A stretch of DNA of 33,905 nucleotides from Bacillota bacterium (GTDB lineage: Bacteria; Bacillota_I; Bacilli_A; Acholeplasmatales; UBA5453), in NCBI GenBank assembly GCA_023436805.1, contig JAEZHT010000060.1, forward strand, positions 1 through 33,905, in the 5' to 3' direction. Position 1 is the first letter of the stretch; each line of letters opens with the position of its first letter. The notes under the pieces were generated by a model. The model was not told the origin of the DNA. It saw only the letters and a program-made list of their open reading frames with translations, and did no database searches. This document shows positions 16,512-24,896 of the stretch, in pieces. The position numbers were made by a program, and so were the translations under genes.

Positions 16512-17978
16512 ATGAAAATATTCGCATTTTTCACCCTGTTATTCACCTTACCATTGCAAATTTCATCGGTTTCTTATAATTACTCTTATTATAATGAAGT
16601 CATTCACTCCGCACCCGGCATGACGTTTGCCGCGTATTTCAACGCGCAAACTTTAGGGACGAAGTTATCCACACCTGAAGACATGGTTGTCTTTGAAGAT
16701 TTGATCTACATTGTGGATTCTACTGAAAACGCGATTGTTGTTGTGAATTCACAATTTGAGAAAGTGGATGTCATCAATGACTTCCCGTATACTCAAAGTT
16801 TTCTCGACAAACAAGACCCTGATTTCATAGAAACCAGCACTACCCTCAAAGGTGCTTTTGGATTAGAAGTAACATCCAATGCCATTTATGTGGCTGACAC
16901 AGGCAATAAACGTATCGTCAAAATGAATCGGGATTTCGAAGTTGTAGATATTTTCGATACAGTTGACGACCCAACGTTTGATGAACTAAATTTCGAACCA
17001 ATCAAAATCACAGTGGATGCGACAGAACGCATGTATGTGGTTGCGAAAAACGTCTATGAAGGCATCATTGAGCTATCTTCTAATGGCGATTTCAATCGTT
17101 TCACTGGCGTCAACCCAATCAAGATGACACCATATGAAATATTTAGAAGAAGCATGATGACAGAAGCTCAACTGGCACAGTTAAAACTATTCTTACCCAC
17201 AGAATATACGAACATTGTTTTAAACCCAGAAAGCTTCATTTATGCAACGTCTAAACCAAGTGAAAATAACGCTCAAAATACCATTCAATTGATTAACCCT
17301 AAAGGTATTGACGTCATTAAAAAACGTGGGTATTTCCCACCAATGGGGGACATCCATTACCTTGAAGGTGGCAACAAATATGTCCTTACAGGACCATCTT
17401 TATTACAAGACATCGCTTATACCAAGCATGGTATTTATACTGTTTTAGACCAAAAACGTTCACGCTTATTCACCTATGACAATGAAGGCAACTTGTTATA
17501 CATCAACAGTGCCGAAGGTCAACAAAGTGATAAGTTTACCGAAGGGGTTGCCATCGCTTATTTGAACGATGACATCATGGTCTTAGACCGTAAAACCAGA
17601 ACCGTCATCGTCTATCGATTGACCGATTTTGGTCGAGCAGTCAATCAAGCGGTTTCGTTACAAGATGAAGGTTTATACGATGAAGCCGCAGAGATTTGGA
17701 GAGAGGTATTGGTCTTAAATACCAACTACGAAGTCTCCTACAATGGCATTGGAAAATACTTGCTTAGACGTGGCGAATTCAAAGAAGCCATGACATATTT
17801 TAAATTGGGTCACGATGATTTTTATTACTCCAAAGCATTCAAAGGCTACCGCAATCAAATCTTAAGAGACAACTTCGGTTGGATCATGGGTGGTACGGTC
17901 ACTTTGGCTGGTTTATTCGTGTATATCAAGATTCGCAAGACCATCAGAAGTGGAGGTCATGTCCTATATGAAGACTAA
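16512..17978 (+). CDS. Secreted beta-propeller (NHL-like) and TPR protein with C-terminal membrane anchor
   Basis: ATG 16512 follows AAGGAGG and gives 488 residues. A signal peptide (about 1-19) precedes NHL-like blades, for example VYVADTGNKRIV-type segments near 125-135 and LDRKTRTVIVYR near 355-370. Two TPR-like helical repeats follow (about 375-445), with the A-x(2)-W and Y-x-E-A patterns, then a membrane helix near 460-478 and a short cytoplasmic tail. Proteins of this architecture are found beside YIP1 and sugar ABC permease genes in Bacillota and are sometimes named gluconolactonase, but no lactonase active site is evident here. A scaffold that organises the transporter complex on the cell surface is possible; this is inference. 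Confidence 0.65.
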   Translation: MKIFAFFTLLFTLPLQISSVSYNYSYYNEVIHSAPGMTFAAYFNAQTLGTKLSTPEDMVVFEDLIYIVDSTENAIVVVNSQFEKVDVINDFPYTQSFLDKQDPDFIETSTTLKGAFGLEVTSNAIYVADTGNKRIVKMNRDFEVVDIFDTVDDPTFDELNFEPIKITVDATERMYVVAKNVYEGIIELSSNGDFNRFTGVNPIKMTPYEIFRRSMMTEAQLAQLKLFLPTEYTNIVLNPESFIYATSKPSENNAQNTIQLINPKGIDVIKKRGYFPPMGDIHYLEGGNKYVLTGPSLLQDIAYTKHGIYTVLDQKRSRLFTYDNEGNLLYINSAEGQQSDKFTEGVAIAYLNDDIMVLDRKTRTVIVYRLTDFGRAVNQAVSLQDEGLYDEAAEIWREVLVLNTNYEVSYNGIGKYLLRRGEFKEAMTYFKLGHDDFYYSKAFKGYRNQILRDNFGWIMGGTVTLAGLFVYIKIRKTIRSGGHVLYED

Positions 17979-18609
17979 GTTCAGTGCTTTTAAGGAAAAC
18001 TACCTCAGCTTCCCTAAGTATGTTTTATTTCACCCATTCGATGGGTATGAAGAATTCAAACGTTATGAAAAAGGCAAAATGAGTGTAGCCATTACATTCA
18101 TCTTGTTATTCGCTTTCCTTCGAATCTTCACGTATCAATACGAAGGACCACTCATCAATAACCGTAACCCAATGTTGTTAAACTCATTGGAAGAAATTTT
18201 CTCAGTCATCTTGTTGATTGGGATATTCACCGCTGCCAACTGGTCAGTGACGACATTGATGGAAGGTAAAGGCAAATACAAAGAAATCCTCATGGTCACA
18301 GGCTATGCCTTGTTCCCAATCATCATTGTTGGGTTCCCAGCCGTCATCATTTCCAATTTTTTAACCCTAGAAGAAATGGCATTTTATACCTTAGCTGTAG
18401 CGATATCCTATGTCGCAGCTGGTTGGATGTTATTCATGGGTATTTTAAACATTCACAATTATGGCCTATTCAAAACCATCTTAGCGTTCTTAGCGACATT
18501 CGTCGCGATGGCGGTATTGATGTTTTTAGGGTTATTATTCTTTGATTTAATCCAACAGTTTATTTCATTTGTAGCTTCCATTTACAATGAAATATCGTTG
18601 AGATATTAG
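17968..18609 (+). CDS. YIP1-family membrane protein
   Basis: The protein is about 213 residues from ATG 17968, which lies 10 nt after GGAGGT; ATG 17959 in the same frame is the alternative but sits only 1-2 nt after it. Five to six hydrophobic helices follow a soluble N-terminal stretch containing KYVLFHPFDGYEEFK, typical of the bacterial YIP1 family (PF04893). It overlaps the propeller/TPR gene by 11 nt. The family has no defined bacterial function. Its regular place between propeller/TPR and DUF5696 genes suggests these three proteins work together at the membrane. Confidence 0.75.
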   Translation: MKTKFSAFKENYLSFPKYVLFHPFDGYEEFKRYEKGKMSVAITFILLFAFLRIFTYQYEGPLINNRNPMLLNSLEEIFSVILLIGIFTAANWSVTTLMEGKGKYKEILMVTGYALFPIIIVGFPAVIISNFLTLEEMAFYTLAVAISYVAAGWMLFMGILNIHNYGLFKTILAFLATFVAMAVLMFLGLLFFDLIQQFISFVASIYNEISLRY

Positions 18610-18621
18610 GAGGCGATCGAT

Positions 18622-21186
18622 ATGAAACTAAAAATATGGATTGGCATCCTCATCATTTCAATCGGCATCGTGACTTATCAAGTCGCATTTAAACTCAAAG
18701 CGGCGAACATTCAATACCCTGAATTGATTGCCTACGATGAAGCGGGCTTCATCGATGGGGCTAATTTGACAGATTCAAATAAATTGGTCGCTTCAAATAC
18801 ACATTTTGAGTTGTATATAAACGAAAACAATACCTATTTCAAAGTCATCGACAAACGTAACGGTGAAGTTTGGCAATCTAACCCGTCCATCCCAGACCCA
18901 TGGGAAGCGGAATCCGGTAAGATCACACCAACTGCCGTTGAAAAACAAAAAGCCACTTTGGAAGTCCAATATGTGGATGCGAATGGTTCATTGACTACCA
19001 TCAATAACTATAAATTCGCCATTAACCACCCGGAAAGTAAACTTTCAGCTGCTGGACAACGCACGTACAAAATTAAATACTTAGCCGACGGTTTCCAAGT
19101 GCTTTACATGTTAGAAGACTTAGAAGTTGACTATCTATTCTTCCCTAAGTTTTTACCAAAAGAAACCATGGAAACACTCGAAGACCGCTCAATCTTGGAA
19201 CAAATCGCTTATACCAAATTCGATGAAGCTACAGGCTTATATGAAATTGCCCGTTATGAAACGATGAGCCGTTTAGTCATCAACCGTCTTTATGATATTT
19301 TCTATGGCAAACTCGGCTATACCCGTGAACGTGCCATCGAAGAAAACTTTGGTTATGGTTATACGGAAGAATACGAAAAAATCCGTTTCCAAATTGGCAT
19401 TGAAGTTAAATTAACAGACAAAGGCATCGAAACGGCCATCATGAGAAACACGCTTCAAGAGTTTGGTGGTTCGAGAATCTCAAGTATCGCTTTATACCCG
19501 ATGTTTGGAACAGCCATTTCCGAAGTTGCTGGTGTCCCAACCGAAGGTTATATCGTCTTACCTGATGGTACTGGTGCGATTATGAATTTTAATAATGGCA
19601 AATACTATCAAAACCCATACCGTAAACGTTTATATGGCCAAGATTTGGCATTACTCCCATTCAAAATGAGAGAACAACAACAAGACATCACCATCCCTGT
19701 CTTTGGTATGGTGAAAGAAAATGGTGGATTCGCTGGCATCATCACAGCTGGGGATGCTATGGCAACCATCAACGCCGACGTATCGGGTCGTATCGATTCT
19801 TATAATAACGTGTTCGTATCTTTCAACTTAAGAGAATCGGAAGCCATTACTTTAGGTACCCCATCTGTACCTCATGGCATTACTTTGTGGACAAAACCAA
19901 TTGTCCGTACTGACTTTATCGTGTCTTATGAGTTCTTAACGGGCGTTAAAAACTCATATGTTGGTGTCGCTGAAAGTTACAGAAACCACTTGATGGATAC
20001 GTATGGTTTAACACTTGCAGATTCAACCAATCAAACGATTATTACAGCAGAATTTTTAGGGGCTTACGACAAGAAAGAATTTTTCTTAGGGATCCCTTAT
20101 TCATCCACCCGTTCATTGACCACATTTAAACAAGCCCAAAAAATCATTTCACAGATGCAAGACTTAGATATCGATGATATCAATGTCATCTACACGGGGA
20201 TGTTCAATGGTGGATTGTCTCAAAGCATTGAAACCAACATCAATATCGAACGTGTACTGGGTGACGGGTCTGGATTCAAACGTATGGTCAATGCATTAGA
20301 AGCGGATGCTATTCCAGTGTATGCATCAGTTAAACTATTGACTGTCAATGATTACCGTCGTTTTTCAGACCAATATACATATACTGCGAAACGCATCACA
20401 GGGAACAATGCATTCTTATACGAATATCATTTTCCAACAGGGTTACCATACTCGGAAACCATGTATCCGCACAGCGATGCAGATTACATCGTGAACCCAC
20501 AATATTACCAAGCCATCTACAACAAAATGGCGAAAGATTTTAAACATGACTATTTGGATTTATCCATGTTAGGTAATTACTTAACGGGTTCATATGATAA
20601 AACCAACATCATCTTTAAACAAGACGCATTACGTCTTCAAGAAGCGATTTTAGCTTCTTCCGATCGCAATTTAATGCTTAGAAATCCAATGGGGTTCGCG
20701 ATACCTTATGCGAATTACATCACCGATTTACCAACCGATACAACATTGTACGCCATCATCGACAACCAAGTGCCACTATTACAATTGGCATTGTCAGGTT
20801 TAGTCGATTATGCAGGCAATTCAATCAACATTATTTCCACGAGAAGCATTGAGTATAATTTCTTAAAAGCCATCGAAACAGGGTCTAATCTAAAGTATAC
20901 ATTGACCTATGATGATTCTAGAGAACTCCTCAATACCGAATACAATGAATTCAATTCAACGTATTACAAAAACTGGTTGAATTTGATGCAAACACAAAAG
21001 GCTGAATTAGACAACCTTGGCATCCATCAAGGCCGTTTGATTAACCATGAAATCATCGCACCGAACGTTTATAAAGTCACTTATGCCCATGGGTTAGAAA
21101 TCGTCATCAATTACAACTTGACGCCGGTTAGTTATCAAGGACAATTCGTCTTCGCCATGAATTATAAAGTGGTAGGGGGTAACTAA
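18622..21186 (+). CDS. DUF5696-like large extracytoplasmic protein, possible glycosidase-like barrel
   Basis: AGGAGG (18608-18613) and ATG 18622 give 854 residues. An N-terminal helix (about 5-25) anchors or exports the protein. The early part is a beta-rich domain (FELYINENNTYFKVIDKRNG, from about 54) such as precedes catalytic barrels in many glycosidases. The middle contains YIVLPDGTGAIMNFNNGK, and the region from about 470 on (alternating strands and helices, DLSMLGNYL near 650) could be a TIM barrel. I recognise the whole as resembling DUF5696 proteins of Paenibacillus and relatives, which sit in the same neighbourhood. No catalytic residues can be assigned confidently. Placed between two permease pairs, it could trim glycans before uptake. 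Confidence 0.62.
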   Translation: MKLKIWIGILIISIGIVTYQVAFKLKAANIQYPELIAYDEAGFIDGANLTDSNKLVASNTHFELYINENNTYFKVIDKRNGEVWQSNPSIPDPWEAESGKITPTAVEKQKATLEVQYVDANGSLTTINNYKFAINHPESKLSAAGQRTYKIKYLADGFQVLYMLEDLEVDYLFFPKFLPKETMETLEDRSILEQIAYTKFDEATGLYEIARYETMSRLVINRLYDIFYGKLGYTRERAIEENFGYGYTEEYEKIRFQIGIEVKLTDKGIETAIMRNTLQEFGGSRISSIALYPMFGTAISEVAGVPTEGYIVLPDGTGAIMNFNNGKYYQNPYRKRLYGQDLALLPFKMREQQQDITIPVFGMVKENGGFAGIITAGDAMATINADVSGRIDSYNNVFVSFNLRESEAITLGTPSVPHGITLWTKPIVRTDFIVSYEFLTGVKNSYVGVAESYRNHLMDTYGLTLADSTNQTIITAEFLGAYDKKEFFLGIPYSSTRSLTTFKQAQKIISQMQDLDIDDINVIYTGMFNGGLSQSIETNINIERVLGDGSGFKRMVNALEADAIPVYASVKLLTVNDYRRFSDQYTYTAKRITGNNAFLYEYHFPTGLPYSETMYPHSDADYIVNPQYYQAIYNKMAKDFKHDYLDLSMLGNYLTGSYDKTNIIFKQDALRLQEAILASSDRNLMLRNPMGFAIPYANYITDLPTDTTLYAIIDNQVPLLQLALSGLVDYAGNSINIISTRSIEYNFLKAIETGSNLKYTLTYDDSRELLNTEYNEFNSTYYKNWLNLMQTQKAELDNLGIHQGRLINHEIIAPNVYKVTYAHGLEIVINYNLTPVSYQGQFVFAMNYKVVGGN

Positions 21187-21187
21187 C

Positions 21188-22114
21188 ATGCAAAATATCC
21201 AAAAACCCATGAAGATGACAAAAAACATCAACAAATATCATAAACAAAAACAGTTTTGGTCGATGGTATTCTTACTCCCTTGGATGCTTGGGATAGTGTT
21301 CTTATTTGGTATGCCATTGATTCAATCGTTCTTGTACTCGTTCTTTAAACTCACCCCACGTGTTGGTGAAATCGTACTAGAATTTATTGGCATTGAAAAC
21401 TATTTAAATGCTTGGAACACCCATGTGACAACTGTAAGTAGTTTCAAAGTGGAGCTCATCAACACCGTCACAGATGTGGTCATCAATTTACCTGTATTGC
21501 TCATTTTCAGCTTATTCATCGCCGTTATGCTCAATGCGAAATTCAAAGGCAGAGCGGTCGTCAGAGCGATATTCTTCATCCCAGTCATCCTAAACTCAGC
21601 TGCGGTCGCAACAGCGCTCGGTGGTGGTGACATCATCACACAAATTTTGGAACAACAAAACATTGGTCAACTGTTTGATTTGGAATATTTCCTGGTTCAA
21701 ACGGGTCTAGATCAAGTCATCGTTGGATTCATCAGCGGTTTGATTGGTCGTATTTACGACATCCTCGCTTTGGCAGGGGTACCCATCTTACTGTTCTTAG
21801 CTTCCATTCAATCAGTACCGAAACATTTATATGAAGCGGCGAAGATTGAAGGCGCGACTGCCTATGAGATGTTCTGGCTGATCACATTACCAAACGTATC
21901 ACCACACATCATCACAGTGACTGTGTATGCTTTGGTCGATACCTTCTTAACCTCATCGGTTTCAGGGATCATTTCCGATGAACTCAATAAACAACAATGG
22001 GGTTTATCCTCTGCGATGTCATGGATGTATGTGGCATCCATCATTGTCATCCTACTCATCATCTTCTTACTAGCGAAAATATTTGGTATTGGAGGTTCAC
22101 ACTATGAAAACTAA
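21188..22114 (+). CDS. Sugar ABC transporter permease (second pair, MalF type)
   Basis: This 308-residue protein has a basic N-terminus, six predicted membrane helices and an EAA loop near 216-223 (YEAAKIEG) followed by LPNVSP. It starts one base after the DUF5696-like gene stops. Sequence around the EAA loop differs clearly from the first pair, so this is a distinct transporter rather than a recent copy. Either it serves the upstream lipoprotein or it handles a different saccharide. Confidence 0.88.
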   Translation: MQNIQKPMKMTKNINKYHKQKQFWSMVFLLPWMLGIVFLFGMPLIQSFLYSFFKLTPRVGEIVLEFIGIENYLNAWNTHVTTVSSFKVELINTVTDVVINLPVLLIFSLFIAVMLNAKFKGRAVVRAIFFIPVILNSAAVATALGGGDIITQILEQQNIGQLFDLEYFLVQTGLDQVIVGFISGLIGRIYDILALAGVPILLFLASIQSVPKHLYEAAKIEGATAYEMFWLITLPNVSPHIITVTVYALVDTFLTSSVSGIISDELNKQQWGLSSAMSWMYVASIIVILLIIFLLAKIFGIGGSHYEN

Positions 22115-23114
22115 TGTCCTCCAAAAAATCCAAACATATTATGAAAAGAAGAAGACTGAAATTAAAGACACGTATTTTACTCAAAAGTTGAATGCGAAAA
22201 GAAAACGTGATTTCCAAGCGTTTTTCGGGTCATTTTTCCGCTATGTATTTTTAATTGGTTTGTGTTTTGTTATTTTATTTCCAACCATCCAGCAAATCCT
22301 TCAAGCATTAAGAGCCCCAGAAGATGTGAATAATCCAGCGGTTATTTGGATCCCTGAAATATGGTCATTCAAAAACTTGGAATTGGCTGTCTTGGTATTG
22401 GATTATAAAGATGCACTTATCAATACCGCAACCATGTCATTCATTTCTATGGTTTTACAGTTGTTCTCAACCGCGTTGGCAGGGTATGCATTCTCAAGAC
22501 TTAAAAACAAAGTGACGAACGTATTGTTCATTTTGGTCATCTTGACCATTGTCATTCCGCCACAAGCGTTATCACTTTCACAATACTTATATTTCAGAGA
22601 CCTTCAATTGATTGGCAAACAATCTTCCATTTATTTGATGAATCTATTGGGTATGGGTATTCGTTCAGGGATTTTCATCTTCATCTTCAGACAATTCTTC
22701 GCAGGGTTACCTAAAGAACTTGAAGAGTCTGCCCAAATCGATGGCGCAGGTGTATTTAGAATATTCTTCTCAGTCATGTTACCAAACGCCCGTGGGGCGA
22801 TGGTTACAGTTGGTCTATTCTCATTCGTATGGGCATGGAACGATGCTTATTATGTCAAGATATTCGAAGTATCGACAGCTGATTTCCCACTATTGACAAT
22901 GCGACTATTAAACGCTGCAGAAAATATGTATGCCCAACTATTCTATACCGGTGGGTTGGATTTGGTTGGACAAGATGTATGGGAAAATCCACTGTTCTTA
23001 GCACTCATTAGTAACGTTGCAGCGCTACTCATGATGTTGCCACTACTGATCATGTATTTATTTGTTCAAAAACAATTTGTTGAATCGATTGAAAGAACCG
23101 GCATCGTCGGTTAG
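22104..23114 (+). CDS. Sugar ABC transporter permease (second pair, MalG type)
   Basis: ATG 22104 has GGAGG at 22091-22095 with an 8-nt spacer, giving 336 residues; it overlaps its partner by 11 nt. An in-frame TTG further upstream is not supported. The protein is longer than usual (about 280) because of a charged N-terminal extension of some 45 residues and an insert near the C-terminus around the EAA-distal helices. The EAA loop is EESAQIDGA (207-215). It completes the second heterodimer. Confidence 0.88.
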   Translation: MKTNVLQKIQTYYEKKKTEIKDTYFTQKLNAKRKRDFQAFFGSFFRYVFLIGLCFVILFPTIQQILQALRAPEDVNNPAVIWIPEIWSFKNLELAVLVLDYKDALINTATMSFISMVLQLFSTALAGYAFSRLKNKVTNVLFILVILTIVIPPQALSLSQYLYFRDLQLIGKQSSIYLMNLLGMGIRSGIFIFIFRQFFAGLPKELEESAQIDGAGVFRIFFSVMLPNARGAMVTVGLFSFVWAWNDAYYVKIFEVSTADFPLLTMRLLNAAENMYAQLFYTGGLDLVGQDVWENPLFLALISNVAALLMMLPLLIMYLFVQKQFVESIERTGIVG

Positions 23115-23122
23115 GAGTTTAT

Positions 23123-23761
23123 ATGTTCATAGAAAAACCCTTTTTCCAAAAAATCAATCAAATCAGTGACTGGGTATTGCGTTTGGTGATCATCAATACG
23201 TTGGTCATCATAACCATCTTACCCATCATCACGCTCTTTTTGGGGCTATCCACGGGATACAACACCTTAAGAGACCTTTGGAGAAAACAGGAAAAAGGGT
23301 TATTCAGAACATATTTCAAACACTTAAAAGACCGGATTTTCCATAAACTCTTGTTGGGGTTAGTGCTGGGTGTCATCATTCTTTTGGGATACCTGAACAT
23401 GACTTATTATGTAGAACTGATAGAAACCTCAGCGAATCTATTTTATCAAGCTGGGTATTACATCACATTGTTCTTTGTGGTGATGATGCTTTCGGTATCG
23501 CTTTATTTGTTACCAATCGTTTATACCAATCCAAATTTGAGTATCAAATCATCGATCAAATTGGCTTTTTATGTGGCTGGTAAGTATATCTTAAGAACAT
23601 TATTTATGTTACTTACACCCGCTTTATTGTTATTCTTATTATTAACCTCATTTACATCGATGTTATTTGTTTTATTCGGTGTGAGTGGTTGGTTGATGGT
23701 CATGGTTTTAATCACCGATGTGGTGGTTGATTTTGTAGAGGAGATGAATCGTCGTGATTAA
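23123..23761 (+). CDS. DUF624 (YesL-like) membrane protein
   Basis: This 212-residue membrane protein begins after TAGGAGT. It carries the DUF624 signature near the N-terminus (ITLFLGLSTGYNTLRDLW) and four to five membrane helices. YesL of B. subtilis belongs to this family and lies with rhamnogalacturonan ABC transporter genes. DUF624 proteins are regularly linked to sugar ABC operons, but their molecular role is not known. Its 3' end overlaps the namZ start by 8 nt. Confidence 0.78.
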   Translation: MFIEKPFFQKINQISDWVLRLVIINTLVIITILPIITLFLGLSTGYNTLRDLWRKQEKGLFRTYFKHLKDRIFHKLLLGLVLGVIILLGYLNMTYYVELIETSANLFYQAGYYITLFFVVMMLSVSLYLLPIVYTNPNLSIKSSIKLAFYVAGKYILRTLFMLLTPALLLFLLLTSFTSMLFVLFGVSGWLMVMVLITDVVVDFVEEMNRRD

Positions 23762-24896
23762 ATTAGGCATTGAGCAAATCGGTCTATATCGATCGCTATT
23801 TGAAGGTAAACGTGTGGGTCTCATTACGAACCCTACGGGCGTTGATCAACACTTCAAATCGACGATAGACATTCTCCATGAAGTATCCACTTTAGTAGCC
23901 TTATTTTCCCCAGAACACGGCGTTAGAGGTAATGTACAAGCCGGGGTTAAATTAGACCCTTATGTGGACCCAGAAACCAACGCGATGGTTTATTCACTGT
24001 ATGGTGAAACCAGAAAACCAACCGAAGCGATGATGTCAGATATCGACATACTCTGCTTCGATATTCAAGATGTTGGTGCCAGATTTTATACGTACATTTA
24101 TACCATGGCGTTCGCACTAGAAGCGTGCAAAACGTATGGTAAAAAAATGGTTGTATTCGATAGACCAAACCCACTAGGTGGTGTGCAAGTCGAAGGAAAT
24201 CTATTAGATTTGAATTTTAGAAGCTTCGTCGGGTATTACCCAATTCCACAACGCTATGGTTTAACCATTGGCGAACTGGCCAATTACTTCAATGATTTAG
24301 GCGATATCCACGCCGACCTCACCGTCATCCCTATGGCGGGGTACCACAGAAGTATGCATTTCAAAGACACCCAAGTACCTTTTGTGTTACCTTCACCGAA
24401 CATCCCTACTTTTGATACTATTTATGCTTATATGGCGACTTGTTATTTCGAAGGAACCAATCTATCGGAAGGCAGAGGTACGACCAAACCATTTCAAATC
24501 TTTGGTGCCCCATGGTTTAAAAGCAAAGCAGTTTTAGAAGCTTTAAAACCATATGATTTAAAAGGCGTCTCATTCAGAAAGCATTTCTTTACACCTACAT
24601 TTTCAAAACACGCCAATGTGTTGTGTGAAGGTTTAGAAATGTATGTGACCGACACACAAGCATTTGAACCTGTCAAAACAGGGGTCATTTTGATCCACGT
24701 GATTGAAAAAATTCACCCTGAATTCAGTTTCATTCAACCTCCAAAAACAAGTCAAAATCTATTCTTTAATTTGTTGATGGGCGGGGATTTTATTGAAAAA
24801 AAGACCCTCACTTTGGACGAGATACTCGCCAAAATGAAAGCAGATAAAGAGCAGTTCATGACTATGAAAGAAAGGTATCATCTCTATGATATATGA
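23754..24896 (+). CDS. namZ: Exo-beta-N-acetylmuramidase NamZ (DUF1343, GH171)
   Basis: A GTG start at 23754 with GAGGAG upstream gives 380 residues. Family hallmarks are FSPEHGVRG (51-59), DIQDVGARFYTY (103-114), DRPNPLGG (136-143) and EGTNLSEGRGTTKPF (233-247). NamZ releases MurNAc from the non-reducing end of GlcNAc-MurNAc chains, as shown for B. subtilis NamZ (YbbC). The B. subtilis enzyme is secreted; here the protein starts directly with the catalytic domain (IKLGIEQIG) and has no signal peptide, so cytoplasmic action on imported saccharides is predicted. The gene overlaps both neighbours (8 nt and 11 nt) and stands between the transporter genes and nagZ. Identity of family is secure; localisation is inferred. 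Confidence 0.93.
   Translation: MIKLGIEQIGLYRSLFEGKRVGLITNPTGVDQHFKSTIDILHEVSTLVALFSPEHGVRGNVQAGVKLDPYVDPETNAMVYSLYGETRKPTEAMMSDIDILCFDIQDVGARFYTYIYTMAFALEACKTYGKKMVVFDRPNPLGGVQVEGNLLDLNFRSFVGYYPIPQRYGLTIGELANYFNDLGDIHADLTVIPMAGYHRSMHFKDTQVPFVLPSPNIPTFDTIYAYMATCYFEGTNLSEGRGTTKPFQIFGAPWFKSKAVLEALKPYDLKGVSFRKHFFTPTFSKHANVLCEGLEMYVTDTQAFEPVKTGVILIHVIEKIHPEFSFIQPPKTSQNLFFNLLMGGDFIEKKTLTLDEILAKMKADKEQFMTMKERYHLYDI

Noticed and set aside
17890..17967. An earlier start for the YIP1 gene at 17890
   Set aside because: It would overlap the preceding gene by almost 90 bases, lacks a ribosome site and adds residues not fitting the family; GGAGGT at 17952-17957 points to 17968 or 17959.
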